Notes: generated by a model from the letters alone, not told the origin. 64,000 bases of DNA from Psychrobacter sp. ANT_WB68 (GCF_008369115.1 NZ_VOAZ01000002.1:558001-622000); one strand, 5' to 3'; numbered from the stretch's first letter, positions 8,799 to 18,317 are shown. Numbers and translations: made by a program.

Positions 8799-10160
8799 TT
8801 ATGAATCAGCCTTGTCTTTATTAGCCGTTAATAACTCTCTTTCGAGATAATGAATGTTTTGTGCTTCATGAACAAAATTATCATCGGCTAAAATAACATC
8901 ACGGTGCATTGGTATATTGGTTTTAATACCCTCAATCACCAATTCATCAAGTGCGTGTAACGTTTTAGATATCGCTTGCTGGCGAGTCTGACCATGACAG
9001 ATAAGCTTGCCTATAAGTGAGTCATAATAACTGGGAATCTCATAACCTGGATATAGATGTGAGTCAAAGCGAACACCAGCCCCACTAGGTGCATACAACT
9101 GAGTGACCGTACCAGGTGATGGCATAAAAGTTACTGGATCTTCAGCATTGATACGACATTCAATTGCATGACCTTGGACCTCAATGTCGCTTTGACGATA
9201 GGACAAACCGTAGCCCGCTGCGATTTTAAGCTGCTCAACGACCACATCAATACCAGTAATCATCTCAGTGATGGTGTGCTCAACCTGCACCCGTGTATTC
9301 ATCTCGATAAAAAAGAATTCATTATTTTCAAATAAAAACTCAAACGTACCAGCACCGCGATACTTGACCAGCTTACAAGCTTTGACACAAGCATCAAGGA
9401 TAGGCTGACGTACATCATCAGGGATATCAGGGGCAGGGGCCTCTTCTAGCACTTTTTGATGGCGGCGCTGTAAAGAGCAATCACGGTCATAAAGATGAAT
9501 CGCATTACCATTGCCGTCACCAAGTACTTGTACTTCTACATGGCGGGGATTTTGTAAGTAACGTTCCATATAGACTGTATCATCGCCAAACCATAGCTCA
9601 GCTTCTTGCCTAGCGGCTTGCACTTGACCAATGAGCTCATCAAAGCGTTCAACAACGCGCATACCACGACCACCACCACCTGCAGCTGCCTTAATGATGA
9701 GCGGAAAGCCAATATTACGTGCTTGCTCTTCAGCATTGTGCATGGTAACTGCACCAACTGAACCGGGTACCGTTGGCACACCTGCTTTTTTCATCGCATT
9801 AATAGCAGAGACTTTATTACCCATTAAACGAATATGGTCAGCACTAGGACCAACGAAAGTTAGACCTGCTTCTTCAACGCGTTCAGCGAATTCAGCATTT
9901 TCAGCTAAAAAGCCATAACCAGGATGGATGGCATCAGCGCCCGTAATTTCAGCAGCGGTCAAAATGGTATTTATATCAAGATAGCTTTGGTTGGCATTGG
10001 GTTTACCAATACAGATTGCTTCATCAACAAAGCGTAAGTGCATCAAATTTGCATCAGCCGTAGAATAGACACCGACGGTCTCTATGCCAAGAGCCTTACA
10101 AGCTCGAACGATACGTAGGGCAATCTCACCTCTATTGGCGATGAGCAGTTTTTTTATCAT
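8799..10160 (-). CDS. accC: Acetyl-CoA carboxylase, biotin carboxylase subunit
   Basis: Carboxylates the biotin of AccB using ATP and bicarbonate, the first half of malonyl-CoA formation for fatty acid synthesis. The protein has 453 residues (E. coli AccC about 449). It opens with the typical [19 protein letters not shown] sequence, has the ATP-grasp glycine loop at about 160-168 (AGGGGRGM), and carries the catalytic [10 protein letters not shown] motif. It lies downstream of accB on the same strand, separated by 159 bp, which is wider than in many relatives but still consistent with one operon. Confidence 0.97.
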   Translation of the reverse strand: MIKKLLIANRGEIALRIVRACKALGIETVGVYSTADANLMHLRFVDEAICIGKPNANQSYLDINTILTAAEITGADAIHPGYGFLAENAEFAERVEEAGLTFVGPSADHIRLMGNKVSAINAMKKAGVPTVPGSVGAVTMHNAEEQARNIGFPLIIKAAAGGGGRGMRVVERFDELIGQVQAARQEAELWFGDDTVYMERYLQNPRHVEVQVLGDGNGNAIHLYDRDCSLQRRHQKVLEEAPAPDIPDDVRQPILDACVKACKLVKYRGAGTFEFLFENNEFFFIEMNTRVQVEHTITEMITGIDVVVEQLKIAAGYGLSYRQSDIEVQGHAIECRINAEDPVTFMPSPGTVTQLYAPSGAGVRFDSHLYPGYEIPSYYDSLIGKLICHGQTRQQAISKTLHALDELVIEGIKTNIPMHRDVILADDNFVHEAQNIHYLERELLTANKDKADS

Positions 10161-10319
10161 GGGATGATCCTTGTTGAAGCGGCAGTCATTGATAAATTCG
10201 CTATTTTAGACATCATAGAAATAAATAACGATGCGTCTCATTTAGGTTTCTTGAGCGCTGATGCCGTATCAATAATAACGAGGTCTCAATCATTACAAAG
10301 TAAAGGCTAGCGAATATCG

Positions 10320-10748
10320 TTATGCTTTGTAGCGTATAACCGGCTGACCAAACTGCACAACATCAGAGTTGTTCACTAAAATTTCATCTACAATACCGCT
10401 TTGAGTCGCTTCAAGAGGATTCATGATTTTCATAGCTTCAATAATACCAAGTGTGTCACCCGCTTGTACTTTTTGTCCGACTTTTACAAACGGCGGATCA
10501 TTAGGGCTCGGGGCTGAATAGAAGACACCAACCATTGGCGATGTTTCAACGCTACCAGCTTTGGTAGCGGATTTGGCTTCAGCAGCGATTGGGGCGGCGC
10601 CAACAGTCGGTGCGGCCATCATCGTCGGTGCTGGCGCATCATAGTGACGAGTTAAACTAATATGCTCGTCGTCTGAGCTGATTTCTAAATTAACCAGTTC
10701 ACTTTCTTCCATGAGTGCGATCAGGGTGCGTATTTTTTCAATATCCAT
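10320..10748 (-). CDS. accB: Acetyl-CoA carboxylase, biotin carboxyl carrier protein
   Basis: Carrier subunit of acetyl-CoA carboxylase. The 142-residue protein has an N-terminal domain, a flexible Ala/Pro-rich linker (about 38-68) and a C-terminal biotinyl domain. The EAMKIMN motif puts the biotinylated lysine at residue 107. It is the first gene of the accBC pair. The 249-bp interval upstream, before the MATE exporter gene, should hold the promoter. Confidence 0.97.
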   Translation of the reverse strand: MDIEKIRTLIALMEESELVNLEISSDDEHISLTRHYDAPAPTMMAAPTVGAAPIAAEAKSATKAGSVETSPMVGVFYSAPSPNDPPFVKVGQKVQAGDTLGIIEAMKIMNPLEATQSGIVDEILVNNSDVVQFGQPVIRYKA

Positions 10749-10944
10749 AATTTTAATTTTGCCTTGTACTAAATTCGAGAAAATAATGTAACTAAATATT
10801 GTGTTGGTAATTGCTAATGATACCTATATTCACGCCAATGAGCAATCGATGTACAGTTGTTAACTGAGTTTTTTTACATATTATGACGTAAGCTATCTTA
10901 AGCGTAAGAAATGTACAATGATTTATCATAGTCTATGTGACAAG

Positions 10945-10974
10945 GTAGCGCTAGTAGTGGTTACTAGACGCTAC
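10945..10974. terminator. Hairpin between the MATE gene and accB
   Basis: GTAGCGCTAGTA pairs with TACTAG-A-CGCTAC (12 bp with one bulged A, five-base loop). It lies just past the stop codon of the MATE exporter gene on the minus strand. There is no clear U-tract after it, so it may be a weak terminator or an mRNA-end stabiliser. Confidence 0.45.
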
Positions 10975-10997
10975 GATTGCTAAAGGTCATTACGACA

Positions 10998-12365
10998 TTA
11001 AGCCCACATCGTCGTCAAGCGTTTTTGCTGATAGCGCAAACGTAAGGTAAGCAAAATAGAAGATAGGAATAATCCAGTGATAAGCGCCATCCAAAAACCC
11101 TGCGCGCCTAGATCGGTGAAACGTACCAGATAAATACCTAGCGGTAGCGCTACTATCCAATAACAGAATAGCGTCACCCACATCGGCACAGTAGTATCTT
11201 GCATACCGCGCAATATCCCAGCGACATTGACCTGCCAGCCATCAAATAACTGATAAGCCAGCGCAAAGATAAGCAGATGCATGGCTTGTGCTCGTACCAC
11301 CGGGTTGTCAGTGAAGGCTGCGGCCAATTGTGGTCTAAATAACCAAACCCCAATCATACAAGCCAGTGCAATGATTACCGTCCATATCAAACCCGTGGCT
11401 TGTACTTGACGCAATGCCATCAGATTCTTTTCACCAAAGCGGTTGGAGACCATAATGGTGAGTGCCATAGCGACTGAGATGGGAATCATAAACAGCTGTG
11501 AGGTCACTGATAGTGCCACTTGATGCGAAGCGGTCGCAAGCTCACCTAAGGGGCTGATCACCAATGCTCCTAAGCTAAATAAACTGGCTTCAAAAAAGAT
11601 AGAAATGCCAATCGGGATACCAAGCTTTAATAGTTTTTTTATTTGAGCGCGATTGGGACTGGCAAAACCGTAAAAGAAGCGCGTACTGGCAAATTGCTGA
11701 CGCTGAGTAAAACTGGTATAAGTCGCTAATAGTAAGACATTAATCCAAAGGACTATGGCGGTTGCAACCCCGCAACCTGCGCCGCCCATCTCAGGCATGC
11801 CAAATAAGCCATGGATAAAAATATAGTTAAGCGGAATATCGGCAAGCAGCCCGATGATACTGATAACCGTCACAGGCTCGGGTCGACCAAGCGCCTCACA
11901 ATAACTACGCAGTACCGCATAGACAGCAATCGCAGGGAAACCAAACGATACACCACGTAGATATTGGGAAGCGATCGGCTGGATGTTTTCTGGAACACCC
12001 ATAATTCCAAGTACGTTGGGTGCTAAATTGACAACAATAAAGCCAATGATACCAATGACGCCAGCGGTCCATAAAGACTGCTGGGTAATGTGTGGTACTT
12101 GGCTGTGTTTGTTTTGCCCTATTGCTTCGCCAATGAGCGGCGTCGTGGCAATTAAAATGCCAGTCGCTAATAAAAACAGTGGCAGCCAAATACCAGAACC
12201 GACGGCTACTGCGGCCAAATCAAGAGCGGAAACTTGACCCGCCATAATGGCATCGACAACCCCAAGTGCTGCTTGACAAAATTGGGTAATTAAAATGGGC
12301 AGTGCAAGTACGCCTAGGCGTAAGCTATAACTTTTAAAATCTCTGAAAGATAATGGGAAAACCAT
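10998..12365 (-). CDS. MATE-family multidrug exporter (NorM-like)
   Basis: Integral membrane exporter of 455 residues with about twelve predicted helices in two homologous halves. These are recognisable by the paired LALPILITQFCQAALGVVDAIMAG and LGIPIGISIFFEASLFSLGAL segments and the ALGRPEPV and GMQDTTVPM loops. NorM-type proteins exchange sodium or protons for cationic drugs. The ATG at 12365 is preferred to the upstream in-frame TTG at 12374. The gene is monocistronic as far as the sequence shows. The substrate cannot be predicted. Confidence 0.92.
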   Translation of the reverse strand: MVFPLSFRDFKSYSLRLGVLALPILITQFCQAALGVVDAIMAGQVSALDLAAVAVGSGIWLPLFLLATGILIATTPLIGEAIGQNKHSQVPHITQQSLWTAGVIGIIGFIVVNLAPNVLGIMGVPENIQPIASQYLRGVSFGFPAIAVYAVLRSYCEALGRPEPVTVISIIGLLADIPLNYIFIHGLFGMPEMGGAGCGVATAIVLWINVLLLATYTSFTQRQQFASTRFFYGFASPNRAQIKKLLKLGIPIGISIFFEASLFSLGALVISPLGELATASHQVALSVTSQLFMIPISVAMALTIMVSNRFGEKNLMALRQVQATGLIWTVIIALACMIGVWLFRPQLAAAFTDNPVVRAQAMHLLIFALAYQLFDGWQVNVAGILRGMQDTTVPMWVTLFCYWIVALPLGIYLVRFTDLGAQGFWMALITGLFLSSILLTLRLRYQQKRLTTMWA

Positions 12366-12708
12366 AATGAGCAACTTTTTATTCTTTGCGGTAATTATTG
12401 TAGATGAGCAAATGCTGCTATCAACAAGGTAATAGCGAGACAGTAAAATAGGATTCGTGCGACGATAATACTCCGATAAATAATATGAGCAAGTTCATTC
12501 TGAGTAACAATAGATGGACAGAGTATAAAAATAAAATGGGCGACCCTAAAATAAAAATAACCCGTCAATCCGTGAGAGGAATCAACAGGTCATCATAAGA
12601 AAAAATGTTAAATAAGTTGGGGTTGGATGTCAACGTTTTAGCAGCGTTTGCTAATGCTTAGATTCATCGAAGATTTATCAGCCTAGCGCTATATATAAAA
12701 TCAAATAT
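12366..12708. other. Intergenic region without a recognised gene
   Basis: 343 bp between two minus-strand genes. It is AT-rich and should contain the promoter of the MATE gene and the 3' end of the lipoprotein transcript. I see no open frame, RNA gene or clear terminator in it. Confidence 0.5.
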
Positions 12709-13749
12709 TTACAATGATTCAGGTAAGTCTTGCACCAACGCTTGATAGCCAATCAAGGTGTTGTTTGAATCGAATGCCTGTACGACAATGGCATAATTGG
12801 TTGACTTATCTGAAACCACAGGAGAAAACTGGGTTTCAAGATTGCTTAATACCAAATTTTGGACATAACCGTTAGCACCGGATTCTGCTTTATTAACATC
12901 AATTTGACTCACTAAGACATTCTTAGTATTGTTAGGGTTTTGCCACGTGACGGTCTTTTGGCTACCATTACCGATAATATCGAGATTTAGAGTGCCAAGT
13001 TTATAATCGAGCGGATAGGTCTTGAAGTTAGAGCGGTCACTGATAGTATAAGTAACCTGACAATTATCTTGACCACTTGATAGCTTTTTACCACCGAGAC
13101 CATCTTGGTATTCAAAACTGCCTTTCCAAGGCTTACCGATTTCATTTTTTGCAAAATTACCAGCAAAGGTTGTTAATAGGTTTGGTGTCTCTATGCCTAA
13201 ATCACTGACATATTTAATATCTAAAAATTCTAATGTATCAAGGCTGCCAGTCACTTTCCCAGCGATATAGTTATCGACTTTAATAGCTGAATTGATACCT
13301 AAGGCATTGTTCTCTTGGCAAGCTTGCTGCTGATAACTAAAGCTACCATCAACACTACCAGCCCCATCTTTACTGATGTCAAAGTATACAGCACCGATAT
13401 CGATGTCACTGTTATCACCGTCATCGATTTCGACAAAGTGCCCAACATAAAGACCACCGCGACCGCCTTCTGGCGTTAGTTTATCCAAGAACTTATCAAG
13501 CGATTCCTCTGGTAAAAAGACAGACTCCAAAATCTCAGCCATAGATTTTTCATCATCGCTCAGCTTATCTTCGACTGCTTTATACTTCTCTTTTACTTTA
13601 TCTTCCAAACGGTCGTATTCGTTTTTTACTTGATCTTCTACGCGATCATATTCTTTCTTAACTTTATCGCCATCACTGCCACAGGCGCTTAGGGTAAGAC
13701 TTAGTACGCTGGCCGTTAATACAGATAATAGTAGCTTGGGTGCGCTCAT
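12709..13749 (-). CDS. Lipoprotein with N-terminal coiled-coil repeats
   Basis: 346-residue predicted lipoprotein. A signal peptide ends in the lipobox LSAC, placing the lipidated cysteine at about residue 23. Directly after it come three near-identical 11-residue repeats (VKKEYDRVEDQ, VKNEYDRLEDK, VKEKYKAVEDK), a right-handed coiled-coil pattern that could hold the protein away from the membrane. The remaining 270 residues look like a beta-rich domain (SYQQQACQENNALGIN, GSFEYQDGLGGKKL) that I do not recognise. No partner gene is adjacent. Localisation is well supported; function is unknown. Confidence 0.8.
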   Translation of the reverse strand: MSAPKLLLSVLTASVLSLTLSACGSDGDKVKKEYDRVEDQVKNEYDRLEDKVKEKYKAVEDKLSDDEKSMAEILESVFLPEESLDKFLDKLTPEGGRGGLYVGHFVEIDDGDNSDIDIGAVYFDISKDGAGSVDGSFSYQQQACQENNALGINSAIKVDNYIAGKVTGSLDTLEFLDIKYVSDLGIETPNLLTTFAGNFAKNEIGKPWKGSFEYQDGLGGKKLSSGQDNCQVTYTISDRSNFKTYPLDYKLGTLNLDIIGNGSQKTVTWQNPNNTKNVLVSQIDVNKAESGANGYVQNLVLSNLETQFSPVVSDKSTNYAIVVQAFDSNNTLIGYQALVQDLPESL

Positions 13750-13893
13750 AAATGAGTCCTGATGATTGATTGCTATGATAGAGAAGGGTAAATGAAAAAT
13801 TAATTTCTGTGCATAAATATAGCAAACTCCATTAGATATGTACGCGGATAAATGTGCGCTGATGACATAGAAATTCTTACGCCATCGTTACTA

Positions 13894-14385
13894 TCAAAGA
13901 CTGTCATCTGCTGATAACAGGTTAAGATCTTCTGCCATATCCATAATCGTGCTCCAATGTTTGGGTTCAAGCGGAAGGATAGTCAGCTGCTCACAGCCTT
14001 TTCTCAGTAATAAGGAATCCTCAAGCGCAGGTAAAAATTTGAGTTGGGCTAATGGCAATATATCCGTAAAAGCTTGCTCGAAAGTCACATCGACCATATA
14101 CCAGCGTGGCTCATCCTCAGTTGCTTTGGGGTCATAATGCCGATGTTCGGGATGAAATTGGGTGCTGTCAGGGTAGCCGGCTTTACTGATAGTCACAATG
14201 CCAGCGACACCAGAAGGCTTGGCGCTTGAATGGTAGAAAAATGCTTGATCGCCGACCTTCATATCGTCACGCATAAAGTTGCGAGCACGGTAGTTACGGA
14301 CGCCATCCCACATTTCGGTACCTGCACGTTGTAAGTCTTCTATATTAAAACAGCGGGGGTTGGATTTGATAAGCCAATAGGCCAT
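13894..14385 (-). CDS. EVE-domain protein
   Basis: 163-residue protein consisting almost entirely of an EVE domain, a PUA-like fold that binds modified bases in nucleic acids. The diagnostic parts are the start MAYWLIKSNP, the WDGVRNYRARNFMRDDMKVGDQAFFYHSS block and the DEPRWYMVDV strand. Housekeeping single-domain EVE proteins of this size are widespread in Proteobacteria, and their cellular role is not well defined. The gene stands alone on the minus strand, divergent from hemW across 253 bp. Confidence 0.9.
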   Translation of the reverse strand: MAYWLIKSNPRCFNIEDLQRAGTEMWDGVRNYRARNFMRDDMKVGDQAFFYHSSAKPSGVAGIVTISKAGYPDSTQFHPEHRHYDPKATEDEPRWYMVDVTFEQAFTDILPLAQLKFLPALEDSLLLRKGCEQLTILPLEPKHWSTIMDMAEDLNLLSADDSL

Positions 14386-14638
14386 TATTTTTATCCTTTT
14401 AAGAGTTGTTATTCTAGTAAAAATGATTTTAAAAGCTACTAATAACGTATTGTCATTTTAGGTGGTCATTGCGTTTGCTTACTGTTTCATCTATCAGATA
14501 TTCACTTAAACACCCGTTTTTTTAATGCTTTTATAGCTAATTTATGGTGACTGGGCTTTTCTTTAGCTCTTACAGCCGTTATCCTAGCGCTACTTTCTGC
14601 TCATCACTGCAGATCACCCTTTATAGATAAGTCCGCTT

Positions 14639-16006
14639 ATGTCAAATATAAAACCTTTTCATTCTTCTAGCGATATTGGCTCTGTTAATCGTGACAATAT
14701 AAGTATGCTCAATGTAAGAGAGATTCCGCTAGCGCTTTATATCCATATCCCATGGTGCGTCAAAAAATGCCCTTATTGTGATTTTAATTCGCATGAACTG
14801 CCGATTGACAGTCAGCTATCTATGTATGATGAGTATGTCGATGCGCTATTACTCGATGCAGCAGCGCAGCAGCCGTTAACCCAAGGGCGAGAAATCAGCT
14901 CAATATTTATCGGTGGCGGTACACCCTCGCTACTGCCCATTGACCAGTACCAGCGTTTATTTAACGGTTTGCGTAAGGTTTTTAGATTCTCAGATGATAT
15001 TGAAGTCACGATGGAGGCCAACCCAGGCACCCTTGAGCATGCACCATTTGCTGAATATTTAAAGGTAGGCATCAATCGTTTGTCTATTGGGGTACAAAGC
15101 TTTTCTGCTGAGCAGCTCACCACGCTGGGGCGTATTCATAATCCAGCCCAAGCGCTCTCTGCCATTAAAGCGGCTCGTAGCGCTGGATTTGAGCGCGTCA
15201 ATGTAGATTTGATGCATGGACTGCCGCAGCAAATGATGAGTGAAGCGTTGGAAGATATCCAAATCGCGCATGACGCAGGTGCCACTCATATCTCATGGTA
15301 TCAACTAACCATTGAGCCAAATACTGTGTTTTATCGCAGTCAGCCGATTCTACCCGATGAGGATAACTTGGCAGATATCGAGCAGGCCGGTCAGGCACTG
15401 CTTGAGCGTTTAGGCTATAACAATTACGAAGTGTCGGCATGGGCAGGCGCGTCCGATAAACCTTGTCGTCACAACGTCAATTATTGGCAGTTTGGTGACT
15501 ATTTGGCGATTGGTGCAGGTGCTCACGGTAAAGTTACCATTGATGACGCCGCGATTAAAGAGTGGAATGCGGAGAAGGTGTCAAATGAGGCGTTGAAAGA
15601 GGCATTAAAGGAGACAGTAGGCGAGTCAGGTATTTATCGCTTTAGCAAATCACGTATGCCCAAAGACTATATGGAATACCAAGACAAGGCTCAGCAGAAT
15701 GAAACAAGTGAGCAAAATCAAATAATAACTATGATGCTAAAAACGCCAATGCCGCCAAAAATGGTAGGCTGGCAGGCAATTGCGAGTGATGAGCTGGTCA
15801 GTGAGTTTATGCTTAATGCTTTACGCTTACATGATGGTGTGGCGTGGTCATTGTTTAAAGCTCGTACGGGGCTTAGCTATGACAGTATTGCTGTAGAGGT
15901 GAATAAACTCATTAAACAAGGTCTTTTGATAGATGACAATGAACATTTACAGCCGACTGCATTGGGTAGAAGGTACCTTAATCAAATACTAAGAGTCTTT
16001 TTATAA
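14639..16006 (+). CDS. hemW: Radical SAM heme chaperone HemW
   Basis: Radical SAM protein of the HemW group, which bind heme and are proposed to deliver it to target proteins. The iron-sulfur motif CVKKCPYC appears near residue 39. The HNVNYW motif, which distinguishes HemW from coproporphyrinogen dehydrogenase HemN, lies about residue 283. At 455 residues it exceeds the usual 375-390. The extra length is an N-terminal extension of about 25 residues plus two hydrophilic insertions of about 25 residues each after GAHGKVTI, around residues 303-328 and 345-375. In many genomes hemW follows the rdgB/HAM1 gene; it does not here. Confidence 0.92.
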   Translation: MSNIKPFHSSSDIGSVNRDNISMLNVREIPLALYIHIPWCVKKCPYCDFNSHELPIDSQLSMYDEYVDALLLDAAAQQPLTQGREISSIFIGGGTPSLLPIDQYQRLFNGLRKVFRFSDDIEVTMEANPGTLEHAPFAEYLKVGINRLSIGVQSFSAEQLTTLGRIHNPAQALSAIKAARSAGFERVNVDLMHGLPQQMMSEALEDIQIAHDAGATHISWYQLTIEPNTVFYRSQPILPDEDNLADIEQAGQALLERLGYNNYEVSAWAGASDKPCRHNVNYWQFGDYLAIGAGAHGKVTIDDAAIKEWNAEKVSNEALKEALKETVGESGIYRFSKSRMPKDYMEYQDKAQQNETSEQNQIITMMLKTPMPPKMVGWQAIASDELVSEFMLNALRLHDGVAWSLFKARTGLSYDSIAVEVNKLIKQGLLIDDNEHLQPTALGRRYLNQILRVFL

Positions 16007-16020
16007 AGGCAGGAAACAAA

Positions 16021-16050
16021 AAAGAGGCTTACCAAATGATAAGCCTCTTT
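16021..16050. terminator. Bidirectional terminator between hemW and the entericidin-like gene
   Basis: Perfect 11-bp stem, 16021-16031 with 16040-16050, eight-base loop. A-rich and T-rich flanks allow use on both strands. It lies 15 bp past hemW and 26 bp past the convergent small lipoprotein gene. Confidence 0.88.
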
Positions 16051-16075
16051 AAAATAAGTCTAACAAGATCAGAGC

Positions 16076-16216
16076 TTAGATTTTGTTTTGTACTTCTTGT
16101 GCAGTACCACTTACAGCGCTACCAGCGCTTGATACGTCTTGGCCTAGACCTTTAAAAGTATTACAACCAGTTAATACAAACATAGCAGCCAAAGATGCGA
16201 TAACTAATTTTTTCAT
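16076..16216 (-). CDS. Entericidin-like small lipoprotein
   Basis: A 46-residue protein encoded on the minus strand. It begins MKKLVIASLAAMFVLTGC, a complete lipoprotein signal peptide with lipobox LTGC. The mature part is only 29 residues (CNTFKGLGQDVSSAGSAVSG and a short tail), matching the size, the NTFKGLGQD start and the Ser/Gly/Ala-rich character of the entericidin A/B family. Those proteins are small outer-membrane lipoproteins linked to stress and, in E. coli, to a bacteriolytic antidote pair. Only one copy is present here. A purine-rich ribosome site (GAGGAAAAAATT) precedes the ATG. Confidence 0.85.
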   Translation of the reverse strand: MKKLVIASLAAMFVLTGCNTFKGLGQDVSSAGSAVSGTAQEVQNKI

Positions 16217-16470
16217 AATTTTTTCCTCAAAAAAGACAGGGTGTTATAAGTAATAACAGTAAAACCTAGCATTTTGCTTAAGTTTTACTGAGGGGTTGCA
16301 GGATACGATGATAATGTTTTTGGATCATCTCGTTATCCGTTACAGCCATCATAATCAAAGTTAAAATCAGAGCACAGTATCAAAATGTAATTATTGGCAG
16401 TAAACTGTAACTTTTGATTACGCCTGCTATATACGCCCAATATAAAGTCCAAACCATTGACGGAGTTCGT

Positions 16471-17043
16471 ATGACCATTCATATCGTGTTGGTAGCGCCA
16501 AAAATGCCTAGTAATACGGGTAATATCATTCGTCTGTGTGCCAATAGTGGGGCGCAGCTACATTTGGTCAGGCCGTTAGGGTTTGAGCTCGACGATAAAA
16601 AGCTACGCCGTGCAGGCCTCGATTATCATGAATATGCACATCTGCAAGTACATGATGACTGGGCAATGACCAAGCAAGCGCTGCAAGCTGCGGGTTGCGA
16701 TACTATTACGGCGCTGACGACCAAGCTGAGTAAACCATTTTATGAGTATGATTTTAGCGTGCAGAAGACTGACCATACAGATAATCAGTCGACTACTAGC
16801 CCATCATCAAATCATGTTGCTCTAGTTTTCGGTTCAGAAACGGCAGGGCTGCCAGATGATATCCGTGCCGATATTGGTGCTGATAACTGGCTACGATTGC
16901 CAATGCTTGCTGATTCGCGTAGTCTAAATCTGTCTAATAGCGTGGCAATATGCTTGTATGAAGTCTGGCGACAGCAAGGGTTTGACGGCGATGAAGGGCG
17001 CAGTATCGGTTATAACACACTGACGGTTTATGATCCGAAATAG
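16471..17043 (+). CDS. trmL: tRNA (cytidine/uridine-34 2'-O)-methyltransferase TrmL
   Basis: SPOUT-fold methyltransferase that 2'-O-methylates the wobble nucleotide of certain leucine tRNAs. The start IVLVAPKMPSNTGNIIRLCANSG is typical, and the SAM-binding knot is formed by LVFGSETAGLP and the LNLSNSVAICLYEVWRQ segment. The start at 16471 is set by GGAG at 16462-16465; the frame is open upstream to 16414, but that part is not conserved-looking. At 190 residues it is longer than E. coli TrmL (157), mainly through a Gln/Thr/Asp/Ser-rich insertion at about residues 97-114. Confidence 0.94.
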   Translation: MTIHIVLVAPKMPSNTGNIIRLCANSGAQLHLVRPLGFELDDKKLRRAGLDYHEYAHLQVHDDWAMTKQALQAAGCDTITALTTKLSKPFYEYDFSVQKTDHTDNQSTTSPSSNHVALVFGSETAGLPDDIRADIGADNWLRLPMLADSRSLNLSNSVAICLYEVWRQQGFDGDEGRSIGYNTLTVYDPK

Positions 17044-17066
17044 AGAAGGTAGTTAAGTTAAAAAAA

Positions 17067-17112
17067 GGTTAAATAAAATCATCGGTTTGATTTTTTAACC
17101 TCTTTTTTTGTA
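17067..17112. terminator. Terminator between trmL and tusE
   Basis: Hairpin built on GGTTAAA/TTTAACC with further A/T pairing inside and a TCGG turn, followed by a run of seven T. A matching A-run on the left suggests use by the convergent tusE transcript too. The inner stem has bulges. Confidence 0.75.
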
Positions 17113-17121
17113 GCACGTTTT

Positions 17122-17505
17122 TTATAAACAATTAGGCGGTTTTGGTAAGCCAGCAAGACGATTAACATGACGGGCGACCAAGCCAGTATTAAATAGCTGC
17201 TGTAGCTTTTGATTACTGATGTCATGATCGGGTAAGGTTTGCTGTAGCCATTTAATCAGCGGACGGGTAGCAGGCGCGTGGTTAAATTTGACATAAAATG
17301 TGCGTACTTGCTGCAAGATGTCCAAATGTTCAGCATTAATAGTCACATCAATAGTGTTAGCTAGCTGCTGCGCGATAGCAGGCGTCCAAATTGTATGGTC
17401 GCATAAATGCCCGTCTTGGTCTAATGCTACGTCACGTGTTACATCAGAAGATGCAATAGAAACAGATTCAGAGGAAGTGGAGTCAGAAGCTGTAGAGTAA
17501 GTCAT
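17122..17505 (-). CDS. tusE: Sulfur relay protein TusE (DsrC family)
   Basis: Last carrier of the Tus sulfur relay, which takes persulfide sulfur from TusBCD and hands it to MnmA for 2-thiolation of uridine 34 in tRNA. The DsrC-family core contains the family-typical WLQQTLP segment and ends GLPKPPNCL, with the conserved active cysteine as the penultimate residue (C126 of 127). The first 25 residues are a Ser/Thr-rich extension not seen in E. coli TusE. Its ATG overlaps the tusB stop by four bases, so the two are translationally coupled. Confidence 0.9.
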   Translation of the reverse strand: MTYSTASDSTSSESVSIASSDVTRDVALDQDGHLCDHTIWTPAIAQQLANTIDVTINAEHLDILQQVRTFYVKFNHAPATRPLIKWLQQTLPDHDISNQKLQQLFNTGLVARHVNRLAGLPKPPNCL

Positions 17506-17861
17506 AAGGCAATCGTTACCACTTTATCAAAATTGGTACCGTCAGCGAGAGTGTTTTGAGTCAAGGCAACCCATTCACTATCGCTTAAAACAGCAGTTAA
17601 TTTGGCAGTGAGATTAAGCTTAGCGCTTGTATTGTCGCTCAGCTGCGCCACATCCTCTGTGAGAGCATAAATAGCAGCGATATCTTCTATCTCGATGCTC
17701 TCAAGGTCACCCAAATAGGCATTAAACCAGTCAACAAAAGCGACGGTTGATCCTAATAATATGATGCTATCACCCGCATGCCATGTCGATGCCATTTGTT
17801 CTGTGCTGCGTCTGAGCGTGTCCATAGTGCAATGTAATTGGTATAAAGTTGCCATAATCAT
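17502..17861 (-). CDS. tusB: Sulfur relay protein TusB (DsrH family)
   Basis: Small DsrH-like subunit of the TusBCD complex. Recognisable parts are the start MATLYQLHCTMDTLRR, the GDSIILLGSTVAFVD strand-helix and the IYALTEDVAQ segment, corresponding to KVYALNEDLIARG in E. coli TusB. It has 119 residues versus 95 in E. coli. Two ATGs are possible, at 17861 and 17855. Identification is strongly supported by its place between TusC and TusE. Confidence 0.82.
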   Translation of the reverse strand: MIMATLYQLHCTMDTLRRSTEQMASTWHAGDSIILLGSTVAFVDWFNAYLGDLESIEIEDIAAIYALTEDVAQLSDNTSAKLNLTAKLTAVLSDSEWVALTQNTLADGTNFDKVVTIAL

Positions 17862-17993
17862 CGTGTCCGCTTTCTTACTGTATTTATTGTCATATTAAGC
17901 TAAGTATTAAGAATAGAAATTCGCACTAATATTTGAGATTTATAGTGGTTTGAAAGTTAGAATTTCAATTGTTGATATTTCTAAATACTGATG

Positions 17994-18317
17994 TCAAAAA
18001 ACCAGAATCTGGTCAAAATCTTGCGAATTTATTCCCTCTGGTATCAAGGTCAGTTGGGTCGCCAAATCAGTCGGTAGCATACCCGTAATCCAACCGCTAA
18101 ACACATCGTCAGGTAACCAAGCGGCTGGCATATCATATAATTCAAGCGACTGAATCATGCCGTGCAGACGTGAATCAGGCTGCATCAAAAAGCCAAATAC
18201 AGGCGCATCTAAATACAGCTGTACCTCATGACCAAAAGTAGCTAAAGTCAAAGCCAGCGCGCAGCCTTCATAGCTTGTCATCTCAGTAGGTGTGTGCAAG
18301 CGAATGAGTAATTTCAT
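17994..18317 (-). CDS. tusC: Sulfur relay protein TusC (DsrF family)
   Basis: 107-residue DsrE/DsrF-like protein and the third subunit of the TusBCD complex. It shows the Rossmann-like DsrE fold: LLIRLHTP, then YEGCALALTLATFGHEVQLYLDAPVFGFL, then a C-terminal DFDQILVF strand. The gene sits in the canonical D-C-B order, with 96 bp to tusD and 132 bp to tusB, longer gaps than in enterobacteria. The call relies on order as well as sequence. Confidence 0.85.
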   Translation of the reverse strand: MKLLIRLHTPTEMTSYEGCALALTLATFGHEVQLYLDAPVFGFLMQPDSRLHGMIQSLELYDMPAAWLPDDVFSGWITGMLPTDLATQLTLIPEGINSQDFDQILVF

